Numbered from the stretch's first letter, positions 18,842-28,614 are shown. The stretch: 64,000 nucleotides of DNA from Symbiodinium sp. CCMP2592 (GCA_905221615.1 CAJNDT010005913.1:2728001-2792000), one strand, 5' to 3'. The notes: a model not told the origin generated them from the sequence alone. Translations and numbers: made by a program.

Positions 18842-20815
18842 TCAACGATCTGTATCGATGCCGATCTCGCGCCACTGGACTACGCGAGCTCTGGTAGGCT
18901 CGGTCACGATCTCGTATGCTCCGAGATCGACCTGTGCGATCCCGTCCTCATCGCCATCGTCAGGGCGAGGGTTGCCGGCGATGTCTGTTGATGGCGCGTT
19001 GGATGATGTCCCGGCATCAATCGCGGGAGACCCTCGCTGGAGCGAGAAGTCGCCAATCTCAGGATCAGTGAAGCGAGGGCTCAATGTGATGATGTCGAAC
19101 TCATACGGTCGCTGATATCGCGCCATTTGCGCGGTGATGTTGTGTTCAAGCAATCCGCTCACAATGGAAGTCGAGTTTTGTCTGTTGTATGTCATCAAGC
19201 CGTAGTAGCAGGAATCGATGATGTTGTTGTATGTCATTGCCGTTCCTGAGCCATTGAGGTAGTTGTAGATGCTGTAGAACGAGCCGCTGACGGTGTTGTT
19301 GATGATCAACGCTTCACCTGCACTGTTTGAAGCGAGCGACAGGATCGGGAGGTAGTAATCAGAGATTTGATTGTTCATGATCTGGATAGAACCGACAGAT
19401 GAGTTTGAGTCAAGGACAATGATCCCGTATAGATTCTGAGGGGTTGAGTTTCGGTTCGAATATCTGAAACCATCCTCAAGACCGCTGCTTCTGTACAGCT
19501 CATCTTTGAGAGATAGATCATTTCCTTGCACAATGATGGTGTTCTGGGAAGCGTCGTTGGTATTCTGGATCCAAATAGAGTTCCCCGAGTCTGCAGCTCT
19601 GTTAAAGTCGCAGTTGATCACACTCATGTCATTGGTGATCGTGGCAAAAATTGCGTAGTTGTTTGGGACATCGAATGAGCATTGAGAGACGCTCAGAGCG
19701 CTGTTGGTTGCGTGGATGCCGTACTGGGTTTGATCTTGGAAGCTGAATCCCTCGATCTCCCAGTGCTCGATATCCATGAAGCGCATACCGGTTGTTTGAG
19801 AAGCCGAGGCGTTGATGACGACCGATCCAGGATCATCGAATGTGCTTTCGCCTGTGATATCCGCGATCAATCGCGTTGGACTGTCCGTTGTTCCCGACAC
19901 GGCATCAGAACCCGCGTCAGTTCCGATGCTGAGTGATTCGTTATAGACTCCCGATCCGACATATATGGTTGATCCGGGTTGTGTGCAACTGTTGATCGCG
20001 CTTTGGATTGTGCGGAAAGCCGTTGAGGGTGAGAGCCCGTCATTGGAATCAGACCCACGCTTTCGGACATAGTACATCGGCGGAGGGGTTTGTGAGAACA
20101 GCTCAACCTCTTCGGCGCTCAGCACGCGGTTGTATATTCGGAAGTCGTCGAGGGATCCTTCATAGAATCGCTTTGAACCAGAAATGTCTCTCCCCACATA
20201 CGCCGTCGCGTTTGGGATCTTGGGGATGCCAAAGCCAGTGATTGTGTGCTGGAGCACATTGTCGAGATAGAGCTTCGCCGTACCACCGTTGGTGCTATCG
20301 ATCGTGACGACCGCTGCGTGCCACTGATTGTCATCGACTCGTGTGCTTGATACAAGATCGACATAGGTTCCGCTCTGTGGCGACATCCGGAAGACCAGCT
20401 TCGCGTCGCGGCCGCTGGAATATCCGACCTGCCAGATCGTGAGCCACCATTGTCGATCTTTCCAATGCGCATTGCGAGCGGTCAAGACGCGAAACTGACT
20501 CGCGTCATCATTCTTGAACCAGCACGCGATCGAGTAGCTCGACATGTCGTACTCATCCGGCTGACCCATCGCGATCTTTGCATCGAGTCCGTTAAACTCG
20601 ATCGCGCCGTCGAGGTATCCTTCACCCCACTGCGTGCCTCCGAGTACTTGTGAGTCGAACTCAGAATCAGAACTGTCGTATGCGATGTTGCCGCTTACTT
20701 CGTCGAACTTGAAGTGCGTGATCAAACCCTCATCGAGATCTTGTGAGAGCGCTGTGCTCTGGAAGATGAGCGTGAACAGGAGCAGTAGTATGGATCGGAT
20801 CCGATCGGAAGACAT
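18842..20815 (-). CDS. secreted LamG + right-handed beta-helix protein
   Basis: A 657-residue exported protein. A signal peptide (residues 1-24, ending TALSQ) is followed by a concanavalin A-like LamG domain (~28-245: LITHFKFDEVSGN, LDGAIEFNGLDAKI, GSLDDFRIYNRVLSAEEVEL). Next comes a DUF1565 / pectate-lyase-like right-handed beta-helix (~250-610: YYVRKRGSDSNDGLSPSTAF, then many Asn-rich rungs). The end has a choice-of-anchor-type line (GSPAIDAGTSSNAPSTDIAG ... DLGAYEI). Such architectures occur on polysaccharide-binding or -degrading surface proteins. No catalytic residues are obvious. The last 15 residues contain RVVQWREIG, nearly identical to the tail of the PA14-repeat protein, which starts 129 bp downstream on the same strand. 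Confidence 0.85.
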   Translation of the reverse strand: MSSDRIRSILLLLFTLIFQSTALSQDLDEGLITHFKFDEVSGNIAYDSSDSEFDSQVLGGTQWGEGYLDGAIEFNGLDAKIAMGQPDEYDMSSYSIACWFKNDDASQFRVLTARNAHWKDRQWWLTIWQVGYSSGRDAKLVFRMSPQSGTYVDLVSSTRVDDNQWHAAVVTIDSTNGGTAKLYLDNVLQHTITGFGIPKIPNATAYVGRDISGSKRFYEGSLDDFRIYNRVLSAEEVELFSQTPPPMYYVRKRGSDSNDGLSPSTAFRTIQSAINSCTQPGSTIYVGSGVYNESLSIGTDAGSDAVSGTTDSPTRLIADITGESTFDDPGSVVINASASQTTGMRFMDIEHWEIEGFSFQDQTQYGIHATNSALSVSQCSFDVPNNYAIFATITNDMSVINCDFNRAADSGNSIWIQNTNDASQNTIIVQGNDLSLKDELYRSSGLEDGFRYSNRNSTPQNLYGIIVLDSNSSVGSIQIMNNQISDYYLPILSLASNSAGEALIINNTVSGSFYSIYNYLNGSGTAMTYNNIIDSCYYGLMTYNRQNSTSIVSGLLEHNITAQMARYQRPYEFDIITLSPRFTDPEIGDFSLQRGSPAIDAGTSSNAPSTDIAGNPRPDDGDEDGIAQVDLGAYEIVTEPTRARVVQWREIGIDTDR

Positions 20816-20875
20816 GTCAATTGACTTCGATCGAAGATGAACTGGTGATTATCGGGATCGTGAGTTAAATCGAAT

Positions 20876-22771
20876 TCAAGATTTATCGGACGGCGCATCC
20901 GATTCGTTCCGCAGCGAGGCCGCGATCCCGACCTCTTGTAGACGCATACTCGCACGATCGAGGTCTTCCTTCGCTTCATGGAACTCGTTCGGATTCACAC
21001 TGGACCAATCAGCACTCGCGCGATCAATGAAATCCTGCAGAGCCTTGAGCTTCGATTCCAGCTCGACCTGATACTCTTGCTCAAGGAGATCGCGATGCTT
21101 ATTGAGCCGATCGCTGATCCACTTGATGTCGAGCTTCGCGTTGGTGATGAGATCAGCGATCTGATGACGCGTCATGTCCGATCGTGCATGTTGGAAGCTC
21201 TCTTGCTCGATGCGTTCGACTTCGTCTTCTGTTAAGCCATGATTTGGGACGATCTGAACGGATGCACGCTTCCCTGAACGTTCTTCGATCGCGCTGACAT
21301 TGAGAATCCCATTCGCATCGACGAAGAACTCGACGACCAACTTCGGAACTCCCGCGGGCATCGGAGGGATCCCGCGCAGCTCGAACTCTCCAAGCGATCG
21401 GCAGTCCTCGACCATCTCGCGTTCGCCTTGGAGCACATGGAGCTTGATGTTGACCTGCCCATCGACTTGTGTGGAGAATCGCTCGATGGCGCGTGTGGGG
21501 ACCGTCGTGTTGCGCATGATGAGCTTTGCGACGGCACCTCCTGCGGTTTCGATCCCAAGAGACAACGGCACCACATCAAGCAGCAGCGATCCAGAGGAAG
21601 ATCCGGACAGGATCGACGCTTGCACTCCGGCGCCCATCGCGACCACCTTGTCTGGATCGAGCGCTGTATACGGCTCGATCCCAAAGAACGAGCCGGCGCG
21701 CTCTTGCACGAGTGGGATGCGTGTGGATCCACCAACCATCACGAGCGCATCGATCGAATCGCCGCCTGGTTGTTTCTTCGCGTCACGCATCGCGCGATCG
21801 CACGCGCTCATCGCTCGGTCGATCCATTTGGAGATTAGCTCCTCAAACTCGTCACGATTGATCGTCCGCTCGTACACACGATCGTTCCCGAGTTCGATCC
21901 GCACGCTCGCGGCGTCTTGCTCAGAGAGCGCATGCTTCACCGAGCGTGCGAACTGGGTGAGGGCCGTCCGTGTCGAAGCGTCGAAGGTGGATTCGTCCGT
22001 GTCGATGCTGATCCCCAGCTGCGAGCGGATCTCGTTCATGAACAGCTCGACGAGCATGTGATCGACATCATCACCTCCGAGGTGCGTGTCTCCTGCGGTC
22101 GCGAGGACCTGGAAGAAATCCGTCGGATTGGTATCATCGCTTGGAGTGAGTCTGAGGATGGAGATATCGAAGGTTCCGCCGCCGAGATCAAAGACGGCAA
22201 TGGTTTTGGGTTGTGTAGATCCGGTTCCTAAGCCATAAGCGAGCGCCGCGGCGGTGGGTTCGTTGACGATCCGCACGACCTCGAGTCCAGCAAGTCGACC
22301 CGCGTCGCGCGTCGCTTGGCGCTGAGCATCGTCAAAGTACGCCGGGACAGTCACCACGGCTTTGGATACCGGATGTCCAAGCGATGCTTCGGCGCGCTCT
22401 TTGAGTGCTCCCAAGATCCGCGCTGAGATCTCTTGCGGAGAGATCAGCCGACCATCAGGGAGTTGCACGCGAGCGGTATTGTGCTCGCCTTGCACGACGC
22501 TGTAGTTGAGGTACTTGAGATCGTTCTGGACATCCTTGAGCGATCGTCCCATCAAACGCTTTGCGGAGTGGATGGTGGTCAGCGGGAACTGTGTGGATTG
22601 ATCGCGTGCGTCTCTGCCGACAGTGATCGAACCGTCGTTGTTGCAACGCACGACTGAAGGGAGCATCGGATCATCTCCGAGCACGCGTGGGCCATCGTGG
22701 TCGTTGATCGCGATGAGCGAGTTGGTGGTCCCGAGATCAATCCCGAGGATGATGTCTTTGGTATCACACAT
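20876..22771 (-). CDS. Hsp70 chaperone, HscA/DnaK-like
   Basis: A 631-residue Hsp70. The ATPase domain has phosphate-1 loop [40 protein letters not shown] and [13 protein letters not shown]. The substrate-binding domain starts near 385 ([17 protein letters not shown]) and a helical lid follows. Runs such as [22 protein letters not shown] and the shorter lid make it closer to HscA (the Fe-S assembly Hsp70) than to housekeeping DnaK. That assignment is mine from motif memory. No iscU, hscB or fdx gene is nearby; instead a lipoprotein gene ends five bases before its start. It could be a specialised co-chaperoned Hsp70 rather than true HscA. Confidence 0.88.
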   Translation of the reverse strand: MCDTKDIILGIDLGTTNSLIAINDHDGPRVLGDDPMLPSVVRCNNDGSITVGRDARDQSTQFPLTTIHSAKRLMGRSLKDVQNDLKYLNYSVVQGEHNTARVQLPDGRLISPQEISARILGALKERAEASLGHPVSKAVVTVPAYFDDAQRQATRDAGRLAGLEVVRIVNEPTAAALAYGLGTGSTQPKTIAVFDLGGGTFDISILRLTPSDDTNPTDFFQVLATAGDTHLGGDDVDHMLVELFMNEIRSQLGISIDTDESTFDASTRTALTQFARSVKHALSEQDAASVRIELGNDRVYERTINRDEFEELISKWIDRAMSACDRAMRDAKKQPGGDSIDALVMVGGSTRIPLVQERAGSFFGIEPYTALDPDKVVAMGAGVQASILSGSSSGSLLLDVVPLSLGIETAGGAVAKLIMRNTTVPTRAIERFSTQVDGQVNIKLHVLQGEREMVEDCRSLGEFELRGIPPMPAGVPKLVVEFFVDANGILNVSAIEERSGKRASVQIVPNHGLTEDEVERIEQESFQHARSDMTRHQIADLITNAKLDIKWISDRLNKHRDLLEQEYQVELESKLKALQDFIDRASADWSSVNPNEFHEAKEDLDRASMRLQEVGIAASLRNESDAPSDKS

Positions 22772-22776
22772 TGGAC

Positions 22777-23313
22777 TTACGGGCTTTGTGTATCAGGGAC
22801 TCGATTGGGGACCGTATCGATCCATGAGAGCTGCGCGAGTGCATCGACGATCGCCGCGGCTTGCTGATTCTGATGATCAAATGAGAACACCTGATCAGTG
22901 GAGTTAAGATGGACCTCGATGATGATCCCAGAATCCGACTCGATCATGCTCTGCGGCTGTCCCGCTCTCATGATTTCAGACCCCATTTCTGAGCGTCCCG
23001 CTTGTGATTCGAGCAGATTGGTGGTCATCAGCCAGATCGCGTCCATCTGATTGTGATCGAGACGACGCGTGAATCCTGGATAGGTCTCTAGACTCGATCC
23101 AGATCCGAACGAGGATCGCAGGACCGATGCGGTATCAATCAGATAGCGAGCATCGCGATGGGTCCCCTCCGCGTAGTCATCGGAGTTCATGACGACGACG
23201 CCGAGCCGAAAGTCGCCGGGACGATGATCCGGGATCTCGATCGGTCCGGATCGGCACCCACTCAGGAAGATTCCGAGTGCGCCAAGAACGCAGAATGTGC
23301 TGATTCGTCGCAT
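22777..23313 (-). CDS. lipoprotein of unknown function, upstream of hsp70
   Basis: A 178-residue protein with a typical lipoprotein signal ([20 protein letters not shown]; lipobox LSGC, Cys20). The mature part is soluble, mixed alpha/beta, with no family I recognise. [14 protein letters not shown] strand near the start and a C-terminal helix ([17 protein letters not shown]) are visible. It precedes the Hsp70 gene by five bases, so the two are probably one transcript. It is divergent from pheT: the two start codons are 46 bp apart. Its role and its link with the chaperone are unknown. Confidence 0.7.
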   Translation of the reverse strand: MRRISTFCVLGALGIFLSGCRSGPIEIPDHRPGDFRLGVVVMNSDDYAEGTHRDARYLIDTASVLRSSFGSGSSLETYPGFTRRLDHNQMDAIWLMTTNLLESQAGRSEMGSEIMRAGQPQSMIESDSGIIIEVHLNSTDQVFSFDHQNQQAAAIVDALAQLSWIDTVPNRVPDTQSP

Positions 23314-23359
23314 GTTGGAGTCTATGCAAGCACGAGCGGCGCGCTATCCTTGCAGTCCA

Positions 23360-25474
23360 ATGGATATCTCAATGCGCTGGCTCAATCAATACCTCTCCCC
23401 TTCGGATCTCACGCCGGAGGAAGCCGATCACATCCTCACCGAGGCGGGTATGCCGATCGAGGAGCACAAACCTGCTGAATATGCAGGTGGCGAAGGCGAT
23501 GTCGTGCTCGATGTCGAGGTCACCTCCAATCGTGGGGATTGTCTGGGACACATCGGGATCGCGCGAGAGATCGCCGCGGCTCGATACACCGACAATCGAC
23601 GCACGCTCGTGATGCCTGAGCTTGCGCCGATGAGCTTCGGCGCTTCCGTCGAGGGTGATCTCAAGCTCACCAACAGCGTCCCCGAGGTCTGCCCGCTCTT
23701 TACCGCTCGATTGATCCGTAATGTCAAGATCGCTCCATCTCCGGATTGGCTCGTCCAGGCGCTCGAGTCCATGGGACAGCGATCGATCAACAACGTAGTG
23801 GACATCACCAACTTCATCACTCTTGAACTCGGCAATCCCTGCCATGTCTTCGACTACGACAAACTCGCGGGGCACGAGCTGCAGGTTCGGTACGCGAAAG
23901 AAGGGGAAGAGGTCAACACGCTCTACGCCGGGAAGCACAAGCTCCGGACGACTGATCTCGTCGTCGCGGATGCGAACGGTCCGCAATCCCTCGCCGGGAT
24001 CATCGGTGGGTTTGATTCGCAGGTCGATGAAGGCACCACCACCGTGGTATTTGAGATGGCGACATGGGACAAGGTCACTGTCCGCAACACCGGACGACGC
24101 TTGAACATTCGCACCGACGCGGCGTTCCGCTTCGAGCGCGGGATCGATCCGCGTACGATCGATTACGCCGCTCAGCGTGCTGTGGAACTGATCTGCAAAG
24201 TCAGCGGCGGAGAACTCGCGGAGGGTGTGCTGAGTCAGGGCGCGCCGCTACCAGAAGATTCAGTGATAGAGCTGCGTCCATCTCGATGCGATGTCGTGCT
24301 TGGAGTGCACTCGGATCCAAATGAGATCGCGGAACTGCTCAACGCGCTGTCTATCAAGACTGAAATCGCAGGTGATGTGCTCAAGTGCGTCATTCCGCCG
24401 CACCGGAGTCATGATCTGCTTCGTGAAATCGATCTGATCGAAGAGGTCGCTCGCGCCCGCTCACTCGCGGTGGTTCCGGCGTCTGAGACGATTGATGTCC
24501 GCATCCGCGAACCTCAGCAGTCCGAGCGTGCCGTGCGTGCGATTGGTGCGTGTCTCACAGGTCTGGGATACTACGAGACGATCACCTACAGCTTCACGAG
24601 TCCGAAGAAGGGTGAGCAGTTCTTGCGTGATGGACAAGAAACTGTCGCTGTGGACGATGATCGACGCAAAGCGGAACCAACACTCCGTCCTTCTGTGCTG
24701 CTCGGACTGATGTACTCACGCAAAGCGAACCAAGATGCGCGTGCTTCGATGCCTGGTGGAGTACGGCTCTTCGAGATCGCATCCTGCTTCGCTCAGAAAG
24801 CAGGCACACACAACACGATCGAACGCCGACAGCTCGCGATGCTCGCTGATGTTCCCTACGAAGGGAAGAAGCCGAAGCACGAAGACATCCAGAACGCCGT
24901 GCGCGTGATGCGTGGGAGCATCGAGTCAATGGTCGCGCTGACTTTCGGAGGCGATGTCCCAGTGATCATCACTCCAACCAAACCATCGCATCAGGGATAC
25001 AGCGACGCAGCGCACGCGACGATCAGCGTCGAGCGTGACGGGAAGACCATCGACCTCGGATCGTTCGGACTGCTTTCCGATCTCGCGAAGAAAGCGGAAG
25101 GGCTCAACGGCGAGTATGTCGCGGCGGAGCTTTGGATCGATGAACTGATCGAGCCATATCCCCCAATCTCACGAGCATCACTGCTCCCGGCGTATCCAGG
25201 AATTGATCGCGACCTGTCGCTGATCGTCGCCGAGTCCACGCCTTGGAGCTCGATCGAGACACTCGCGCGATCGCAAGAACTCGCAAAATGCGTCGGATAC
25301 GAGATGGTCAGCGTCTATCGAGGCAAGCAGGTCGGAGACGGCAAGAAGTCTGTCACACTCCGGCTCCACTTCCGCGATGATGATCGAACACTGACGCACG
25401 AAGAGGTCGATCCACAGATGGATCAGCTCGCTCAAGCGGCACGATCGAAGCTCGATGCGGATATCCGATCCTGA
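23360..25474 (+). CDS. pheT: phenylalanyl-tRNA synthetase beta subunit, short form
   Basis: Charges tRNA-Phe as part of the (alpha-beta)2 enzyme; the pheS partner is not in the window. The ATG at 23360 (MDISMRWLNQYL) is chosen because the protein normally begins with MKxSxxWLxxY; the frame runs upstream without a family match. Recognisable parts: B1/B3 region (VEVTSNRGDCLGHIGIAREI), B4 (PLFTARLIRNVKI, INNVVDITNFITLELGNPCH), B5 (ELRPSRCDVVLG), the catalytic-like B6/B7 fold (LGYYETITYSFTSP) and a C-terminal anticodon-binding ferredoxin fold (YPGIDRDLSLIV). The EMAP-II/tRNA-binding domain normally between residues ~40 and ~150 is missing: 704 residues rather than ~800. Similar short forms are known to me from planctomycetes. 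Confidence 0.92.
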   Translation: MDISMRWLNQYLSPSDLTPEEADHILTEAGMPIEEHKPAEYAGGEGDVVLDVEVTSNRGDCLGHIGIAREIAAARYTDNRRTLVMPELAPMSFGASVEGDLKLTNSVPEVCPLFTARLIRNVKIAPSPDWLVQALESMGQRSINNVVDITNFITLELGNPCHVFDYDKLAGHELQVRYAKEGEEVNTLYAGKHKLRTTDLVVADANGPQSLAGIIGGFDSQVDEGTTTVVFEMATWDKVTVRNTGRRLNIRTDAAFRFERGIDPRTIDYAAQRAVELICKVSGGELAEGVLSQGAPLPEDSVIELRPSRCDVVLGVHSDPNEIAELLNALSIKTEIAGDVLKCVIPPHRSHDLLREIDLIEEVARARSLAVVPASETIDVRIREPQQSERAVRAIGACLTGLGYYETITYSFTSPKKGEQFLRDGQETVAVDDDRRKAEPTLRPSVLLGLMYSRKANQDARASMPGGVRLFEIASCFAQKAGTHNTIERRQLAMLADVPYEGKKPKHEDIQNAVRVMRGSIESMVALTFGGDVPVIITPTKPSHQGYSDAAHATISVERDGKTIDLGSFGLLSDLAKKAEGLNGEYVAAELWIDELIEPYPPISRASLLPAYPGIDRDLSLIVAESTPWSSIETLARSQELAKCVGYEMVSVYRGKQVGDGKKSVTLRLHFRDDDRTLTHEEVDPQMDQLAQAARSKLDADIRS

Positions 25475-25652
25475 TCGGACGAACCCTGATATGCATGATC
25501 GCGTACAAACGGAGCGTGATCGATGCTTGTTCGGGACACATCGCACCAATTTCAGCGATCTTGGTGGACAAAAAACCAAAGAAATTGACACAATACACGG
25601 TCTTTGTGAGGGTATTTGAGACGCGAACTCGTCCAAATCGCATCCTCAAAGA

Positions 25653-25694
25653 GCGTGTCAAGCTAGAATAGACACACGCCTGAGAGGATTCAGG
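25653..25694 (+). promoter_or_regulatory. inverted repeats in the ilvE leader
   Basis: The 238 bp between pheT and ilvE hold no gene. Near its end are GCGTGT (25653-25658) pairing with ACACGC (25674-25679), then an overlapping small hairpin CCTGA-GAGGAT-TCAGG (25679-25694). The ribosome-binding site AAGGAAG lies a few bases further on. The structure could affect ilvE translation or be an operator. No T-box motif is present. A TAGAAT box sits inside the first repeat. Confidence 0.25.
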
Positions 25695-25712
25695 CAGCAA
25701 GGAAGTACAGCC

Positions 25713-26732
25713 ATGGAGGACAACATGACACAGATGACCAGCGAGCCTGCAGTCCAGAGCACAAGCAACACCAATCAGCTTGATCCGACCGGCCGTCCAT
25801 ACATCTGGGTCAACGGCGAGATGCGAGCCAAAAACGACGCGTCCGTCTCTGTCTTCGACCACGGCTTGCTCTACGGCGATGGGATCTTTGAAGGCATCCG
25901 TGTCTACAACGGCAAGATCTTCAAGTGTGAGCAGCACATGGATCGTCTAATCAAGTGCTGCAATCAGATATTCATTGATATCGAGAGCCACTACTCGCGT
26001 CAGGAAATGATCGATATCCAACGCCAGTGCATCGAAGCGAACGGCATCACCAACGGCTACATCCGCTTCCTTGTCACTCGTGGCGCTGGAAACCTTGGAC
26101 TCAATCCGTACCAGTGCCCGGTTCCTGGTGTCATCTGCATCGCGGACAAAATCTCGCTCTTTACTCCGGAGATGTACGAGAAGGGGATGCGTGTTGTGGT
26201 CGCGAATCGTCCGAAGACCCCGATCGCGTGTCTTGATCCACGGATTAAATCGCTCAACTACCTCAACAACATCATGGCCAAGTGCGAAGCGATTCACCTT
26301 TCCCAGAAACTCGGGATCACTGAGCCATCGGATCAACTCCTTGAAGTGATCATGCTCAGCACTGAGGGTAAGGTCGCAGAAGGATCGGGAGATAACATCT
26401 TCTACATCAAGGATGGGAAGGTGTTCACGCCTCCAAGCGATGTCGGGATCCTCGAAGGGATCACGCGCAAGTTTGTCAAGGACACACTGTGTCCTGAGTG
26501 CGGCGTCGAGATCGAAGAGAAGTACTTCGAGCTCCAAGATCTACTCAGCGCCGACGAGATCTTCCTGACCGGCTCAGCGGCAGAAATGATCGCGGTGCGT
26601 GAGATTCTCGAGCACAAGGACCTTGAAGTGACCAAGACCCACACCATCTCCGAAGGTGAGGGGCCGATCACCAAGAAGCTCCGCGCCAAGTTCCGCGAGA
26701 TTGTCACCTCGGACAACGTCCCAGAGGATTGA
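25713..26732 (+). CDS. ilvE: branched-chain amino acid aminotransferase (class IV)
   Basis: A PLP enzyme that transaminates Leu, Ile and Val with 2-oxoglutarate, the last step of their synthesis. Residues ~30-60 show the class IV start (YIWVNGEMRAKNDASVSVFD, HGLLYGDGIFEGIRVYNGKI). The PLP-binding lysine is in RIKSLNYLNNIMAK, and the cofactor-binding region is STEGKVAEGSGDNIFYIKDG and EGITRKFV. At 339 residues it has an N-terminal tail of ~28 residues rich in Thr/Ser/Gln before the domain; an internal start is possible. AAGGAAG lies eight bases upstream of the ATG. D-amino acid aminotransferase or ADC lyase are the alternatives, but the KSLNYLNN motif favours IlvE. Confidence 0.9.
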   Translation: MEDNMTQMTSEPAVQSTSNTNQLDPTGRPYIWVNGEMRAKNDASVSVFDHGLLYGDGIFEGIRVYNGKIFKCEQHMDRLIKCCNQIFIDIESHYSRQEMIDIQRQCIEANGITNGYIRFLVTRGAGNLGLNPYQCPVPGVICIADKISLFTPEMYEKGMRVVVANRPKTPIACLDPRIKSLNYLNNIMAKCEAIHLSQKLGITEPSDQLLEVIMLSTEGKVAEGSGDNIFYIKDGKVFTPPSDVGILEGITRKFVKDTLCPECGVEIEEKYFELQDLLSADEIFLTGSAAEMIAVREILEHKDLEVTKTHTISEGEGPITKKLRAKFREIVTSDNVPED

Positions 26733-26743
26733 TCGGGATCCAG

Positions 26744-27229
26744 TCAGATTTCAACGCGATCGCGCGTGATGCGGATGTGCTTTGTTGAGTACAGCGTTCC
26801 TGTATTCATGCCGGGACACCCCTCGGCGGCGTATTCCCATTCTTCGAGCGACTCAAGGTTCGATTTCCAGAACGGCCACGTCCGGCACTGCTCCGGACGC
26901 GTCTTGTAGATCGTGCACAGCGCCTTGCCTCGTTCGTCGCGATCGAGGAAGACACAGTCGTATCCAAAGCTGGTTTTGGTTTCCTTGAGCGAGCGTCCGA
27001 CGATCGTGTCGCGAGTGTACTGCGTCATGAACTCGTCAAGCGGGATACCGACATCTTTCGCCATCGCTTTCGCTTCTTTGTCAGTGAACAACACGAATCC
27101 AGTCGGTCCTGTGCAGCAGTTTCCGCATTGTGTGCACTCGAATCGCAGTCCCTTCTCGCCGGTATCTGTCAGTCCGGTCGGATCGAGCTCATCGAACCAC
27201 TCATTGGAGTTCTTTGCTTCGCTCATCAC
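26744..27229 (-). CDS. YkgJ-family cysteine-cluster protein
   Basis: A 161-residue cytosolic protein with the CxxCxxCC signature of the YkgJ / Fe-S-or-zinc-binding family: Cys32, Cys35, Cys38 and Cys39 in ECTQCGNCC. Later cysteines occur in YDCVFLD, ALCTIYKTRPEQCRTWPFW and GCPGM. The family is thought to bind a metal cluster; its biochemical role is generally unknown. Its ATG overlaps the stop codon of the SpoIIE-type phosphatase gene (ATGA), so the two are translationally coupled. It is the last gene of a three-gene operon and convergent with ilvE (11 bp apart). Confidence 0.88.
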   Translation of the reverse strand: MMSEAKNSNEWFDELDPTGLTDTGEKGLRFECTQCGNCCTGPTGFVLFTDKEAKAMAKDVGIPLDEFMTQYTRDTIVGRSLKETKTSFGYDCVFLDRDERGKALCTIYKTRPEQCRTWPFWKSNLESLEEWEYAAEGCPGMNTGTLYSTKHIRITRDRVEI

Positions 27230-28614
27230 GCATCATCCGGATGGTTGTGGCGTACAACGACGATGGTTTGGTCGTCTTTGCCGACATCGGATCCAGTGAA
27301 CTCTCGGACGGCGGTGGTGAGGGTGTCGATCACGCACTGGGGTTGACCGCTGCAACTTGTGAGCGCGGCATCCATGCGTTCTTCTCCAAACATCTCGAAT
27401 CCTGACTCGGTATCCGCAGGACGCGCCGCTTCGGTGATGCCATCGGTATACAACACGAGCGTTTCACCTGGAGCGAGTGTGCTCGAGAGTGAGACCGGAG
27501 GCAGATCCATCGTGATCCCGAGCGGGAGCGTCCCTGGATTGTCGAGCGTGCGGATGGTGCCATCGACGCCTCGGATACGAGGTGGGTTGTGCCCGCAGCG
27601 GATCCAATCGACTGTTCCTGTGCTCGGATCGAGCACGCACAGGAACGCGGTCGCGAACATGCTCGGAAGTGCTGAGGTGTAGAGGATCTTGTTGATGAAC
27701 TGCGCGACTTGCGTTGGATCCGCGGCGGCGTCATCTTCCTCGTTACTGAACGCGAAACCTCGCAAGGAGGCCGCGATCATCGCCATGACTGTCGCTGCAG
27801 CGGCGCCGTGTCCGGCGACATCCGCGATCATGAGACCCAGTCGCCCGTCTGGGAACTGGAAGTAGTCGTAGAAATCGCCGCCGGCGTGCTGGCTCGGCTC
27901 GTAGCTCGTCGCGAGTGCGTACCCCTCAAGCGAAGGATTCGATGCGGGAGTCAGGGCACGCTGGATCTGACCCATCTGCTCGAACTGCTTTTCGAGTTCT
28001 CGATTGAGCTCCTCGACCTTGCGGCGCGTGACGAGGTTGCGTGTAGCAGAGCCGATCATGTTCAGATCAAGGAATCCGGCTTCGAATGATTCGAGATCAT
28101 TCCACTGGGGGTCTCTGTGGAAGACGAATGCCCAGTTGATGGTCTCGCCGTTCTCGTAAGTTGGGATGACCGCGACTGATCGGAGTTCGGACGCTCGATC
28201 TCCGAGTGCGTTTGACAGATTGGTGTCCTGCGTGAAGTCGGCGTGGTTGAGGAGTTTGGGTTCAGGAGTCTGGATCAGTTCCCAGACCAATCCGCCCTCA
28301 AGGATCGGGAGCTGCTCCCAGATCGCCCATGGATCTTGGGGAACACGATCCTCCTGTGGATCAGTCGGATTCGGACCAATCACACGCGTGAACTTGTACT
28401 GCCCGTCCTTGAGTCCGCGCCTTGAAACAGAGACGATTGCATCGCGAGGGGTGCGTTTCCCGATCCACGGCCCGAAGTGACTCATCATTGCCGCGGGATC
28501 GGTCATCATGCTCGCTTCGCTGAGCATTACACTCAGCTGCGGGATGTTCTCGTTGCGGTGTAGATCCACACATTCGCAAGGCACACAGTATGGATTTGGT
28601 TGTGTTGTGCTCAT
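27226..28614 (-). CDS. PP2C-type SpoIIE/RsbU-like phosphatase with sensor domain
   Basis: 462 residues, soluble. The first ~190 residues look like a GAF-type sensor (QDPWAIWEQLPILEGGLVWE, LRSVAVIPTYENGETINWAF) and are followed by a short coiled coil (RRKVEELNRELEKQFEQMGQ). The C-terminal SpoIIE domain (~225-455) has the metal-binding motifs GGDFYDYF, MIADVAGHGAAAA, LYTDGITEA and DDQTIVVV. Such proteins dephosphorylate anti-anti-sigma factors in partner-switching pathways. No STAS or RsbW-like partner is in the window, so the substrate is unknown. The N terminus has Cys10, Cys13 and Cys15 (CVPCEC). Its ATG overlaps the cyclodeaminase gene stop on one side and the YkgJ gene on the other. Confidence 0.88.
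   Translation of the reverse strand: MSTTQPNPYCVPCECVDLHRNENIPQLSVMLSEASMMTDPAAMMSHFGPWIGKRTPRDAIVSVSRRGLKDGQYKFTRVIGPNPTDPQEDRVPQDPWAIWEQLPILEGGLVWELIQTPEPKLLNHADFTQDTNLSNALGDRASELRSVAVIPTYENGETINWAFVFHRDPQWNDLESFEAGFLDLNMIGSATRNLVTRRKVEELNRELEKQFEQMGQIQRALTPASNPSLEGYALATSYEPSQHAGGDFYDYFQFPDGRLGLMIADVAGHGAAAATVMAMIAASLRGFAFSNEEDDAAADPTQVAQFINKILYTSALPSMFATAFLCVLDPSTGTVDWIRCGHNPPRIRGVDGTIRTLDNPGTLPLGITMDLPPVSLSSTLAPGETLVLYTDGITEAARPADTESGFEMFGEERMDAALTSCSGQPQCVIDTLTTAVREFTGSDVGKDDQTIVVVRHNHPDDA

Noticed and set aside
25475..25712. T-box or riboswitch leader for ilvE
   Set aside because: No T-box sequence, specifier loop or terminator/antiterminator pair; only short inverted repeats.
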